Below are positions 45,362 through 53,672 of a stretch of DNA of 64,000 nt, in pieces. The translations under genes were made by a program, and so were the position numbers. Positions within the stretch are counted from its first letter, which is position 1, and each line of letters opens with the position of its first letter. Source of the stretch: Pirellulales bacterium (GTDB lineage Bacteria > Planctomycetota > Planctomycetia > Pirellulales > JAEUIK01); assembly GCA_019636335.1 (NCBI GenBank), contig JAHBXR010000012.1:1-64000 (forward strand), in the 5' to 3' direction. The notes under the pieces are model-generated. The model was not told where the DNA came from. It did not search any database and worked only from the letters and a program-made list of their open reading frames with translations.

Positions 45362-45906
45362 TTGCTCGGCCCTTTCGACTCGTGTTGTCGCAGCCAACTG
45401 CGACAGGCGGTGAGAAACTCTTGGTAATCGGCGCGTTGATAGTTGGGATAGGTCCAGGGACGCGACTGCCACGCCCCGCGCGAGTAGTACAACGTTACCT
45501 CGCCGAAGATGCCCTGGCCCAGATAAAGCCGGTGCGAATGATCCTTGGTCGAGGCGAGGACGAACTTGGCCGGCGTAAGGTAGCCCGGGTCGAGATTCAC
45601 CGGCCGCGCGGAGGGGGAGCTTCCCTTCTGGGCATACGCGGCTTCCCAGGCATTGGTTTGCCGTTTTCTGGCCGGCAACTCGTCGGGGGGCATCAGCCGT
45701 TCGAAGGCGAGGATCTCGAGTTGGAGCTGGTGCCCCATGCTCGCCGCGTAATAGTCGGTTTCGGCGAACTCGAAGCGGGGGCTGGCCAGCGCCACCGGCC
45801 CCCATGCCGCGACTACCTCGTCGCGTGCCCAGGCAAGTGCGGCCGGATCCGCGCTGAAGAGCACCAGCAGCGGCAGGACCGGCGGGTGGAGGGCGGCATC
45901 ACCCAT
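45358..45906 (-). CDS. DUF4416-family protein
   Basis: 182 residues. Strong match to the DUF4416 pattern: LLVLFSADPAALAWARDEV, FAETDYYAASMG, FERLMPPDEL, RPVNLDPGYLTPAKFVLAST, KDHSHRLYLGQGIFGEVTLYY and WTYPNYQ. The function of the family is unknown; it is soluble and cytoplasmic. It starts 15 bases after proS ends and overlaps the next gene, so it belongs to a proS-DUF4416-transferase unit. ATG start at 45906. Confidence 0.88.
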   Translation of the reverse strand: MGDAALHPPVLPLLVLFSADPAALAWARDEVVAAWGPVALASPRFEFAETDYYAASMGHQLQLEILAFERLMPPDELPARKRQTNAWEAAYAQKGSSPSARPVNLDPGYLTPAKFVLASTKDHSHRLYLGQGIFGEVTLYYSRGAWQSRPWTYPNYQRADYQEFLTACRSWLRQHESKGPSK

Positions 45907-45921
45907 GGGGATCGGCCCGTC

Positions 45922-47664
45922 CTAGGGAGCGTACTTGGCGCGCTCGGCCGCGAGAAGCTCGACGATCTTTTGCACGGCGCCGGCGACGGGCACGTTCGTG
46001 GGGTCTTTCTCCCAACGCCACTTCACCTCGAGCTGCCCTTCTTTCAGGCCCCGGCCGCCGATCACGATCCGCAGCGGGATGCCCACCAGGTCGGCGTCCT
46101 TGAACTTGACGCCAGGGCGCTGGTCGCGATCGTCGAGCAGCACGTCGATGCCGGCGGCCGTCAGTTCGTCGTACAGTTTTTCGGCGGCGCCGCGCACTTC
46201 GTCGTCGGTGACGTTCAGCGGCGCGAGCAGCACTTCGTAGGGAGCGATGGGGAGGGGCCAGACGATGCCGGCCTCGTCGTGGCTCGTCTCGACGGCCGCG
46301 GCGATGATGCGATTCACGCCGATGCCGTAGCAGCCCATGATGATCGAGTGCTGCTGTTCCTGGTCGTCGAGGAAGCGTGCGGCGAGCGCGTCGCTGTACT
46401 TGGTGCCGAGCTTGAAGACGTGCCCGACTTCGATGGCATGCCGCAAGGCCAGCTCCTGGCCGCAGCGGGGACAAGCATCGCCGCCGCCCGCATTCCGTAG
46501 ATCGGCGAAATGATCGGCCGGCACCTGGAAATCGCGTCCCAGGTTCGCACCGGTGTAGTGCTTGTCCGCTTCGTTGGCGCCGATGATGGCGTTGGCCACC
46601 GTGGCGACGTCGCGATCGGCCCAGATCGGGATCGAGAGCCCCACCGGGCCGGCGAACCCGACCGGCGCCTTGGTCACCTTCTCGATCGTCTCCGGATCGG
46701 CCAGCTCCAACTTCGAGGCCCCCAGGGCGCGGCGCACCTTGCCTTCGTTGGCTTCGTGATCGCCACGCACGAGGACCGCCACGGGATCGCCATCGGCCAC
46801 GTAGATCAGCGTCTTGAGCATCTGCCGAGGCGTGCATTTCAACAACTTGCTGACCTGCTCGATGCTGCCGACCTTGGGGGTGTCGACCTTGGCGAGTACC
46901 GCTGGCGCCGCCGTCGATTTGGGCGCTTCCTTCGCCGCGCCGATCTCGGCTCGTTCGAGGTTGGCCGCGTAGCTGCACGCCGCACAATGGACGACCGAGT
47001 CTTCGCCGTTGTCGGCCACGACCATGAACTCGTGGCTAGCGTCGCCGCCGATGGGGCCACTTTCGGCCTCGACGGGCAGATACTTCAGCCCGCACCGCGT
47101 GAAGATGCGGCAATACGCCTCGTACATCTTGTCGTAGCTGGCGTTGAGCGCCTCGACCGAGGTGTCGAAGCTGTAGGCGTCCTTCATCAGGAACTCGCTC
47201 GTCCGCAGCACGCCGAAGCGGGGACGCTCCTCGTTGCGAAACTTCGTCTGAATCTGGTAGAGCGTGATCGGCAGTTGGCGATAGCTCGAGACCTGGTGCG
47301 CCACGAGATCGGTTACCACCTCTTCGTGCGTGGGACCGAGCGCGAGATGGACCTCGCGATTCTGCCGCTTCACCTTGAACTGGATGAGGACATTGCCGAA
47401 GGCGTCGACACGACCCGTGCGGGCCCACAGGCTGATCGGCGTCAGCGCGGGCATCAGCAGCTCGACCGCTCCGGCGCGATCCATCTCGTCGCGCACGATG
47501 CGTTCGGCCTTGCGCAGGGCCCGCAGCCCGAGCGGCAGATAGGTGTAGGCCCCTGCCATGACCTGGTTGATGAGCCCGGCCCGCAGCATCAGGACGTGAC
47601 TGGGGATCTCGGCCCCCTCGGGCGTCTCTTTCATCGTGGGGAGTAGCGTTTGGCTCCAGCGCAC
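45922..47664 (-). CDS. proS: Prolyl-tRNA synthetase, bacterial type
   Basis: 580 residues. Class II synthetase charging tRNA-Pro. Opens [23 protein letters not shown] with motif 1 region, [14 protein letters not shown] (motif 2 area), [21 protein letters not shown] and the C-terminal [15 protein letters not shown] (motif 3). The large insertion between motifs 2 and 3, about residues 240-380, is the YbaK-type editing domain of bacterial-type ProS. Length is standard. First gene of the run that continues into DUF4416 and the glycan genes. Confidence 0.96.
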   Translation of the reverse strand: MRWSQTLLPTMKETPEGAEIPSHVLMLRAGLINQVMAGAYTYLPLGLRALRKAERIVRDEMDRAGAVELLMPALTPISLWARTGRVDAFGNVLIQFKVKRQNREVHLALGPTHEEVVTDLVAHQVSSYRQLPITLYQIQTKFRNEERPRFGVLRTSEFLMKDAYSFDTSVEALNASYDKMYEAYCRIFTRCGLKYLPVEAESGPIGGDASHEFMVVADNGEDSVVHCAACSYAANLERAEIGAAKEAPKSTAAPAVLAKVDTPKVGSIEQVSKLLKCTPRQMLKTLIYVADGDPVAVLVRGDHEANEGKVRRALGASKLELADPETIEKVTKAPVGFAGPVGLSIPIWADRDVATVANAIIGANEADKHYTGANLGRDFQVPADHFADLRNAGGGDACPRCGQELALRHAIEVGHVFKLGTKYSDALAARFLDDQEQQHSIIMGCYGIGVNRIIAAAVETSHDEAGIVWPLPIAPYEVLLAPLNVTDDEVRGAAEKLYDELTAAGIDVLLDDRDQRPGVKFKDADLVGIPLRIVIGGRGLKEGQLEVKWRWEKDPTNVPVAGAVQKIVELLAAERAKYAP

Positions 47665-47780
47665 CGTGTCGTTCCTTCGGGAAAAATGCGTTCGACTGCG
47701 TGAGGCGGCATTCTATAGGTGGCCGCGGCAAGCGCGAAGGCGATATGGCGGCAACGGGCCGCCCCCGCATTCACGAATCA

Positions 47781-47855
47781 CAACCCGAAGCGTCAGCGAG
47801 GAGATTCCTGGAAAAAGCGTCGATCGAGGCGCTCCCTCGCTCACACTTCGGGTTG
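47781..47855. repeat. Large inverted repeat, family A (inverted copy)
   Basis: Left arm 47781-47803 (CAACCCGAAGCGTCAGCGAGGAG) and right arm 47832-47855 pair with a few mismatches; the spacer contains GCGTCGATCGAGGC. On the opposite strand it aligns with the element at 13210-13291, including the TCGATCGA centre. Lies between purB and proS. Confidence 0.82.
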
Positions 47856-47897
47856 AGAAACTCCACCCTCGCGCGTCGTTGGTGTTTGCCCGCGTGC

Positions 47898-49325
47898 CTA
47901 AACCCGCACCTCGGCCTCGCCGGCGAGCGAGCCGGCGTACTGCTGGCGGATTGGGGCGACCACGTCGGCCAGGAATTCATCCACCTGCTCGGGCGCCCTG
48001 CCGACGAAGGCCCGGGCGTCGGAGAGCCCAGCCAGGTCGATGCCGGCGAAGGCCTTGTCCGACGCCAGGCGCGCGAGGAGATCGTTCGGCTTGCCTTCTT
48101 GCTTCACCACCGCCGCGGCGGCTTGGCTGTGCTGGCGAATGCGCTCGTGCAGGTCCTGGCGATCGCCACCTCGTTCGACGGCCGCCATCATGATGTTCTC
48201 GGTGGCCATGAAGGGGAGCTCTTCCGCCAGGTGCCTGGCGATCACCTGGGGATAGACCACCAGGCCCGAGGCGACGTTCTGGTAGAGGACGAGCAGGGCG
48301 TCGATCGAGAGGAACGCCTGTGGCAACACGAGTCGGCGCAGGGCGCTGTCGTCGAGCGTCCGTTCGAGCCACTGGGTCGCCGCGGTCGACGACATCGGGG
48401 CTTCGAGCCCCATCGCATACCGCGCGAGTGCGCACATGCGCTCGGCGCGCATCGGGTTGCGTTTGTAGGCCATCGCCGACGAGCCGATCTGCTCAGTCTC
48501 GAAAGGCTCTTCAACCTCCTTGCGGCTTTGCAGCAACCGCAGGTCGGTGCCCGCCTTGTGGCCGCTCTGGGCAATGCCCGAGAGAGTGGCCACGATCTGG
48601 GCATCGACCTTGCGCGAGTAGGTCTGCCCGGTGACGGCGTAGCTCTCGGCGAAGCCCAGCTTCTCGTTGACGCGCCGTTCGAGCTCGCGGACCTTCGTGT
48701 GATCGCCGCCGAACAGAGCGAGGAAGCTGGCCTGCGTGCCGGTGGTTCCCTTCGCGCCGCGGAAGCGGAGCGTGCGCCGGCGATGCTCGACCTCGGCCAG
48801 ATCGAGCACGAGGTCATAGATCCACAGCGTGGCCCGCTTGCCCACCGTCGTCGGCTGGGCGGGCTGCAGATGGGTGAAGCCCAGGCAGGGCAGGTCGCGA
48901 TACGTGGCGGCGAAGGTGGCCAAGCGATCGATCACGCGGACGAGTCGCGTCTCGACCAGCCCCAGCGCCTCGCGCATCAGGATCAGATCGGTATTGTCGG
49001 TGACGAAGCAGCTCGTGGCCCCCAGGTGAATAATGCCGCGCGCCAGCGGGCATTGATCGCCATAGGCATGAACGTGGGCCATGACGTCGTGCCGCAGGCG
49101 TCGCTCGTGCGCGTCGGCGGCGGCGAAGTCGATCGTGTCGACGTGTGCCCGCAACTGGGCGATCTGCTCGGCGGTGACCGGCAGGCCAAGCTCGGCCTCC
49201 GTCTCGGCCAGGGCGATCCACAGACGCCGCCAGGTAGAAAACTTCCGCTGCGGACTCCACAGCGAGGCCATCTCGCGCGAGGCGTACCGCGAGGCGAGGG
49301 GATTGTCGTAGGTAGTGTCGGACAT
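47898..49325 (-). CDS. purB: Adenylosuccinate lyase
   Basis: 475 residues. PurB catalyses two fumarate-releasing steps of purine synthesis. Fumarase/aspartase superfamily: [46 protein letters not shown] and the signature [17 protein letters not shown]. The catalytic Ser-rich loop is in that signature. Length is nearer the animal-type enzyme (about 480) than the shorter bacterial type (about 430-455). ATG at 49325. Upstream on the same strand is the tRNA-Glu gene with its terminator. Confidence 0.95.
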   Translation of the reverse strand: MSDTTYDNPLASRYASREMASLWSPQRKFSTWRRLWIALAETEAELGLPVTAEQIAQLRAHVDTIDFAAADAHERRLRHDVMAHVHAYGDQCPLARGIIHLGATSCFVTDNTDLILMREALGLVETRLVRVIDRLATFAATYRDLPCLGFTHLQPAQPTTVGKRATLWIYDLVLDLAEVEHRRRTLRFRGAKGTTGTQASFLALFGGDHTKVRELERRVNEKLGFAESYAVTGQTYSRKVDAQIVATLSGIAQSGHKAGTDLRLLQSRKEVEEPFETEQIGSSAMAYKRNPMRAERMCALARYAMGLEAPMSSTAATQWLERTLDDSALRRLVLPQAFLSIDALLVLYQNVASGLVVYPQVIARHLAEELPFMATENIMMAAVERGGDRQDLHERIRQHSQAAAAVVKQEGKPNDLLARLASDKAFAGIDLAGLSDARAFVGRAPEQVDEFLADVVAPIRQQYAGSLAGEAEVRV

Positions 49326-49414
49326 GGCGCCGTGAGCTTTCGAGAGGGCAAAACGGCTATTCTAGCGGCTTGCCGGGAAGGGCGTCAGTTGGGCGAACTC
49401 AGCCCGCGCCATCA

Positions 49415-49444
49415 ACAAAAAAAGTCCGGCTTCAGCCGGACTTT
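49415..49444 (-). terminator. Rho-independent terminator after tRNA-Glu
   Basis: Stem AAAGTCCGGC/GCCGGACTTT (49421-49430 and 49435-49444) with loop TTCA. On the minus strand it is followed by a T-run (A-run 49417-49423). It ends transcription of the tRNA gene ahead of purB. Confidence 0.85.
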
Positions 49445-49494
49445 GAAAACGGCGCGCCGGCAGTGCCAAGGCGTATGGCCAGCGAGCAACAAAG

Positions 49495-49567
49495 TACCCC
49501 CACGGGGAGTCGAACCCCGGTTTTCGGGCTGAGAACCCGACGTCCTGGGCCTCTAGACGATGGGGGC
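49495..49567 (-). tRNA. tRNA-Glu (anticodon CTC)
   Basis: 73 bases on the minus strand fold as a cloverleaf: acceptor GCCCCCA/TGGGGGT (first pair G-U), D arm within GTCTAGAGGCCCAGGAC, anticodon arm TCGGG-TTCTCAG-CCCGA with anticodon CTC, and T arm CGGGG-TTCGACT-CCCCG. The discriminator base is A and the CCA end is not encoded. The isoacceptor reads GAG, a common codon in this genome. It is the substrate of the GltX encoded at 11.6 kb. Two family B palindromes lie upstream. Confidence 0.95.
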
Positions 49568-49601
49568 CTGGACTTACTTCTTTCGGCCAAAACGAACGTA
49601 G

Positions 49602-49622
49602 GTCAGGTACCCCGTACCTGAC
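49602..49622. repeat. Palindrome, family B
   Basis: GTCAGGTAC, loop CCC, GTACCTGAC, with the right flank (CTTGTTCGAGTGGCCA) shared with the copy at 2258. It lies just upstream of tRNA-Glu. Confidence 0.8.
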
Positions 49623-49651
49623 GCTTGTTCGAGTGGCCAACTCGATCGATT

Positions 49652-49672
49652 GTCAGGTATGGGGTACCTGAC
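49652..49672. repeat. Palindrome, family B
   Basis: GTCAGGTA, loop TGGGG, TACCTGAC: a second family B copy, 30 bases from the first. It is flanked by CCTATCTCT. Confidence 0.75.
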
Positions 49673-49822
49673 CTATCTCTCTATCGACCGAAACAAAGGT
49701 GGCGCCACACGTTTTCGGTTGCCAGCGAAGGACGAGCCACCCCTCGCGAGGGCTCGTGGGCCGCCGGCAATACGCCGTGTGACGCCAATACCCTAGTTTC
49801 GTATCCGAGGGTGGGCAGCGTG

Positions 49823-51181
49823 TCAACCGGCTGTGGGCTCGGATCGGTTGTCGGAACCACTTTGGTCGGCCTTTTCCAGGTCGGCGGAGAGTGACTCGGC
49901 GAGTCGTCGCGAACGGAGCTTGGCTGTGGCACGGCGATCGGTCTGGCCAGCCCACCAAATCGCCAGCCACACGCCCGCCAACCCGGCCACGAACAAACCG
50001 CCGACGATCAGCCCCAGCGAGGTACTGCGCGAGCGATCGGCAGGCCGGAGCCAATGGGCCGATCGCCCGACCAACAGTGGCGCCAATTGCATTCTCTTTT
50101 CCTCTCCGCCCGCCGGACGGTAGGCCCAGGTCTTGAAGAAGAACGCCGGCACGCGAACCCGTTCGGCCAGGCGGTCTCCCTGGGGAAATCGCTCGGGCAA
50201 TTCCAGCAGGCAGAAAACAAGTGGGTTGCCTTGTGAATCGTCGGTGAAGACCTCCATCTCGTAGTAGTGGTCGAGGCCGAACCGCTCGCGCAGGTCGGGC
50301 TCTTCGATACGAATCGGCACCACGCGGCGGGCCGTTCCCTCCAGGGCCACGAGCCGGCCGTGTTGCCGGTCGGCGTCGTTGAACAACGGCGCCACGCTCG
50401 TAGCAGGACCCGCCGTGGCTGCGGAAAGTTCGCGCTCGTCGGCTCGGCCGCAGGCGGCGAGGAGTTGGTAGAACACCTCCCGATCGGAGCGGGTGAGGGG
50501 CTGGCGATTTTCGATGGTATCGAAGAGGCCCACGTCCATGCCCAGCCGCCCCAGCATCGAATCACGCTGCCAGCCGATGCGTTGTGTGACGAATACCGGA
50601 TCGGGGGCGCCGGGGTCAGAACCTTGGTGGCAAAGAAACAAGCCATCGAGCCGAACGGCATCGCCGGCGAGCGTCGTAGGATCTTCCTCGAGCCAGGCGC
50701 GGGGAACTTCGAGCGAAAAAACCGTCGCGCGCCGGGCGGGTTCGCCCCACTCGATGCTAGCGCGATAGTAGCTGCGCAGTTCGAACCGGGCAGCCAACCC
50801 GGCGGGCACGGCGATCGGCTCGACCGAAAGAAGCCGGCCCGACAGGCTGACGAACTCGCCCCGGTAGCGATCGGGCTGGGCGAGCAATTGTTGCCAGGTG
50901 ACGTCGCGATGCGTCCAGCGTTCGATGTCGACCAGTTCGAAGCGGCGTACGCCGTAGAGGACGCTCAGCAGCAGTTGTGGATCGTGATCGCCGCAGGGCT
51001 TGCCATCGATCCAAGCGACGCGGGCTGTCTCGTCCACGCCGAACAGCGCCAGCATGTCGCGCGTGCCGCTGGGCCGTGCCGGGGCCGACGCTTCGTCCCC
51101 CGCGGCCAAAATTCGGGGCCAGACGAGCAAGGCGAGCAACGCGAACAGCAAGAGCCGGCCCAGCGGCATCGTCCCCCTCAT
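49823..51181 (-). CDS. Membrane-anchored protein with two copies of an unnamed beta domain (member 2 of pair)
   Basis: 452 residues from ATG 51181, which overlaps the preceding stop as ATGA. Signal peptide (LLLFALLALLVWPRILAAG), then a domain with YRGEFVSLSGRLLSVEPIAVP and RATVFSLEVPRAWL, and a second one with HGRLVALEGTARRVVPI, DHYYEMEVFTDD, VFCLLELPERFPQGDRL, VPAFFFKTWAYRPA and LAPLLVGRSAHWLRP. A membrane helix near residue 400 (LGLIVGGLFVAGLAGVWLAIW) is followed by a basic tail. The domain is shared with the upstream gene and looks like an OB-type beta barrel. Function unknown. The longer upstream frame is a shadow of the overlapped gene. Confidence 0.75.
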   Translation of the reverse strand: MRGTMPLGRLLLFALLALLVWPRILAAGDEASAPARPSGTRDMLALFGVDETARVAWIDGKPCGDHDPQLLLSVLYGVRRFELVDIERWTHRDVTWQQLLAQPDRYRGEFVSLSGRLLSVEPIAVPAGLAARFELRSYYRASIEWGEPARRATVFSLEVPRAWLEEDPTTLAGDAVRLDGLFLCHQGSDPGAPDPVFVTQRIGWQRDSMLGRLGMDVGLFDTIENRQPLTRSDREVFYQLLAACGRADERELSAATAGPATSVAPLFNDADRQHGRLVALEGTARRVVPIRIEEPDLRERFGLDHYYEMEVFTDDSQGNPLVFCLLELPERFPQGDRLAERVRVPAFFFKTWAYRPAGGEEKRMQLAPLLVGRSAHWLRPADRSRSTSLGLIVGGLFVAGLAGVWLAIWWAGQTDRRATAKLRSRRLAESLSADLEKADQSGSDNRSEPTAG

Positions 51182-52239
51182 GGCGCATCCTCCCCCCGCG
51201 GCGGGCTGGCTTCGTTCGCCCAGGGAAACCGAGGGGGCGCAGCGTCGAGACCGGCGAGCTGACTCCAGTCGGGGGCCTGGATGCGCGACAACCGCGATGG
51301 CCGAGCAGGGGCCCGACGTCGGACAAGATAAACGCCCGCGCCGAGCAGGAGAACGATGAGCCCCGCGCCAAACCAGACGCTGCGGCGGCCCGCGCGAACG
51401 ACGGGCGTCATGGCCACCGGACGCTGCCAGTCGACCGCCGCGACCAGCACGACTGGCGCCAGCCGAAGGGTATCGGTCGCCGGATAGGCCCAGCGCTTGA
51501 AATAGAAACCGGTCGCCGTAATGTCGGCGGCGATCGTCTCGCCGAGTGGGAAATCTGCCGGCAGGGCGAGTGCATAAACGATGATCGGAGACGCCTGATA
51601 GCCCAGCGGCTGTAGCGCGAGTTGATAGTAACCTGGCAGCCCTGCGGCGTTTTTTGGGGCTTCGACCCATAGCGCCTGGCGCACGGTGCCGCGCACCGTC
51701 ACGATCTCGCCGCGGTAGTCGGCCGATTGTTGGAAAAGCTGCGCGAAATCGACCGTGCCGACCGAAGCCGACAGCAATTGGTCTGCCTTCGCACTGCGCA
51801 GGATCTGGAAGAGGTGGAACCAGGCCTCATGCTCGGCGCCGCGAAACGGTGTGTCGTCGCGGACCCGTGTCAGCAGTTCGGCGCGAACGCCGGGAAAGAA
51901 GTCGTGCGCGTCCTGGCCAGAAACCTCGTCCGGGGCGAGCACGATTGCGCCGTCTGCCGGTGGTGCGGCAGGGGGCAAGCGTGTGTCGATGGTTGGCGAG
52001 TCCGTGCCGCTCGTCGACGTGCGGGGTTCAAGAGAATCCGCGTGGCTCCCGAGACTTGGACTTGCCGAGCCCAGACGCCACATCCATTCCCAGCGGCGCG
52101 GATCGCGGGCCTCGCGAATCAGCAATACGACCACGCCCAACAACAAGACCAACACCAGCAGCCGGCGCTGTTCGCGGCGGCTGAGAAAGTTGGGCGGCGG
52201 GGTGTGTTGTCGAAAGCGGATCACCGGACCGGCGCTCAC
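51178..52239 (-). CDS. Membrane-anchored protein with one copy of the same beta domain (member 1 of pair)
   Basis: About 353 residues; the start is uncertain (GTG 52239 chosen, GTG 52224 possible; the frame is open to 52326). An N-terminal membrane helix (RRLLVLVLLLGVVVLLI) and a Pro-rich linker lead to DAHDFFPGVRAELLTRVRDD, FHLFQILRSA and then the shared domain: YRGEIVTVRGTVRQALWVEAP, GYYQLALQPLG, VYALALPADFPLGETI, TGFYFKRWAY and LAPVVLVAAVDWQRP. A second helix (SVWFGAGLIVLLLGAGVYLV) is near the C-terminus. The gene overlaps the next one by ATGA. Both proteins probably form one membrane complex. Confidence 0.65.
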   Translation of the reverse strand: MSAGPVIRFRQHTPPPNFLSRREQRRLLVLVLLLGVVVLLIREARDPRRWEWMWRLGSASPSLGSHADSLEPRTSTSGTDSPTIDTRLPPAAPPADGAIVLAPDEVSGQDAHDFFPGVRAELLTRVRDDTPFRGAEHEAWFHLFQILRSAKADQLLSASVGTVDFAQLFQQSADYRGEIVTVRGTVRQALWVEAPKNAAGLPGYYQLALQPLGYQASPIIVYALALPADFPLGETIAADITATGFYFKRWAYPATDTLRLAPVVLVAAVDWQRPVAMTPVVRAGRRSVWFGAGLIVLLLGAGVYLVRRRAPARPSRLSRIQAPDWSQLAGLDAAPPRFPWANEASPPRGEDAP

Positions 52240-52604
52240 GTAGGTCGGACAAGATGGCGGCAGGCTTGGGAGAGCGGCCGGGTGTCGCCCGCCATCCGTC
52301 AGTCTAGCACTGTGGGCGAGAGCCACCCACTTGGCCGGCCTGTCTCCTGTGCGATGTTAGCGTGCCTATCCAATTCGACGGTGCGAGTTGAGAGACACGC
52401 TTCACCGGGGTGGCACGCGCGAGGGGGGCAAGTATTCAACGCGGTGATTCGCGAAGGGGCAGGAGGAGAGGTTGGCGCCGCGAGCCAATCCTGCCGAGGG
52501 TCGTCGTTCGATCGCGGCCGATTGGTTGGAGTCGGCCTCTGGCCGGGTTACCATACGGCAGCGGAAGCCGGGAATATCGCACCAAGCCTCGCGGAGTCGT
52601 CGAG
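52240..52604. other. Intergenic region between divergent genes
   Basis: About 365 bases separating the minus-strand pair from the plus-strand SMP-30 gene, so both promoters should lie here. I see no strong consensus promoter; TTGGAG-N17-TACCAT at 52526-52554 is the best plus-strand candidate and is weak. Confidence 0.35.
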
Positions 52605-53630
52605 ATGCGTCATCGAGCACTCGTGTCGTTCTTGCTTGTGGGAGTCGTCTGCATGGTCGTGTCTGACGTCGGTGCCGAGGAAAAAGAGAAGTCGTATCCT
52701 CCCTTGGGCAAGATCGAGCGACTCGATCCACGCTTCGACGAATTGATTTCCCAGGATGCGGTCGTGGAGACGGTCGCCTCGGGCTTCGATTGGTCGGAAG
52801 GGCCCGTCTGGAATCGTAAGGAAAACTACCTGCTCTTCTCCGACATTCCGCCGAACGTGGTGAACAAGTGGTCCGAGAAAGATGGCCTGAAGGAGTTCCT
52901 CAAGCCGAGCGGCTATACCGGATCAGTACCGCGCGGCGGCGAACCAGGCTCGAACGGTTTGTTGTTCGATCAGGAAGGCCGGCTCGTTCTTTGCCAGCAC
53001 GGCGATCGACGCATCGCCCGCCTCGAGGCCGACGGCTCGTTCCATACGCTGGCCGACCGCTATCATGGCAAACGGCTCAACAGCCCGAATGATGGCGTCT
53101 TCAAGTCGAACGGAGATCTCTACTTCACCGATCCCCCCTACGGTCTGTTGGGCGTCGATAAGGACCCGGCGAAGGAACTCGACTTCTGCGGCGTCTATCG
53201 GCTGAAGCCCGATGGCGAGCTGACGCTGCTTGCGCGCGACATCACCAAGCCGAATGGCATCGCCTTTTCGCCCGACGAAAAGACGCTCTACGTGGCCTGC
53301 AGCGATCCGGCACGCGCGACGTGGACCGCTTTCGACGTGCAGCCCGACGGCACGCTGGCCGGCGGGCGCGTGTTTGCCGACGTGACGAGCGAAGTCGGCA
53401 AGCGGAAGGGGCTCCCCGACGGCTTGAAGGTGGACGCGAAAGGGAACCTGTTCGCGACGGGACCGGGGGGCGTGCTCGTGTTCGCTCCCGATGGCACGCA
53501 TTTGGGCACCCTCGCCACGGGCGAAGCGACCGCCAACTGCGCCTGGGGCGACGATGGCTCGACCCTCTACATCTGCGCCGATATGTACATCGCCCGCGTG
53601 AAGACGAAGACCAAGGGAGCGGGGTGGTAG
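52605..53630 (+). CDS. Secreted SMP-30/gluconolactonase-like protein
   Basis: 341 residues from ATG 52605, with signal peptide (ALVSFLLVGVVCMVVSDVGA). SMP-30/gluconolactonase/LRE six-bladed propeller: FDWSEGPVWNRKENYLLFSD, GEPGSNGLLFDQEGRLVLCQHG, RLNSPNDGVFKSNGDLYFTD and KPNGIAFSPDEKTLYVACSDP; Glu of SEGPVW, Asn of SPND and Asp of NGIAFSPD-type loops are the metal-binding positions of the family. Members hydrolyse sugar lactones; secreted planctomycete versions are numerous and their substrates are unknown. Monocistronic. Confidence 0.88.
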   Translation: MRHRALVSFLLVGVVCMVVSDVGAEEKEKSYPPLGKIERLDPRFDELISQDAVVETVASGFDWSEGPVWNRKENYLLFSDIPPNVVNKWSEKDGLKEFLKPSGYTGSVPRGGEPGSNGLLFDQEGRLVLCQHGDRRIARLEADGSFHTLADRYHGKRLNSPNDGVFKSNGDLYFTDPPYGLLGVDKDPAKELDFCGVYRLKPDGELTLLARDITKPNGIAFSPDEKTLYVACSDPARATWTAFDVQPDGTLAGGRVFADVTSEVGKRKGLPDGLKVDAKGNLFATGPGGVLVFAPDGTHLGTLATGEATANCAWGDDGSTLYICADMYIARVKTKTKGAGW

Positions 53631-53672
53631 TGGGCAGTGGTTAGTGAGCAGGGGTCAGTGGGGGCTTGGTTT

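Noticed and set aside
45362..45805. Upstream extension of the WecA/MraY-like gene
   Set aside because: That part lies in an alternate frame of DUF4416; the GTG in the GTGA overlap gives the expected protein start.
49000..49822. Possible CRISPR array from repeated GTCAGGTA units near tRNA-Glu
   Set aside because: Only two copies, each a self-complementary hairpin, with no regular spacers and no cas genes.
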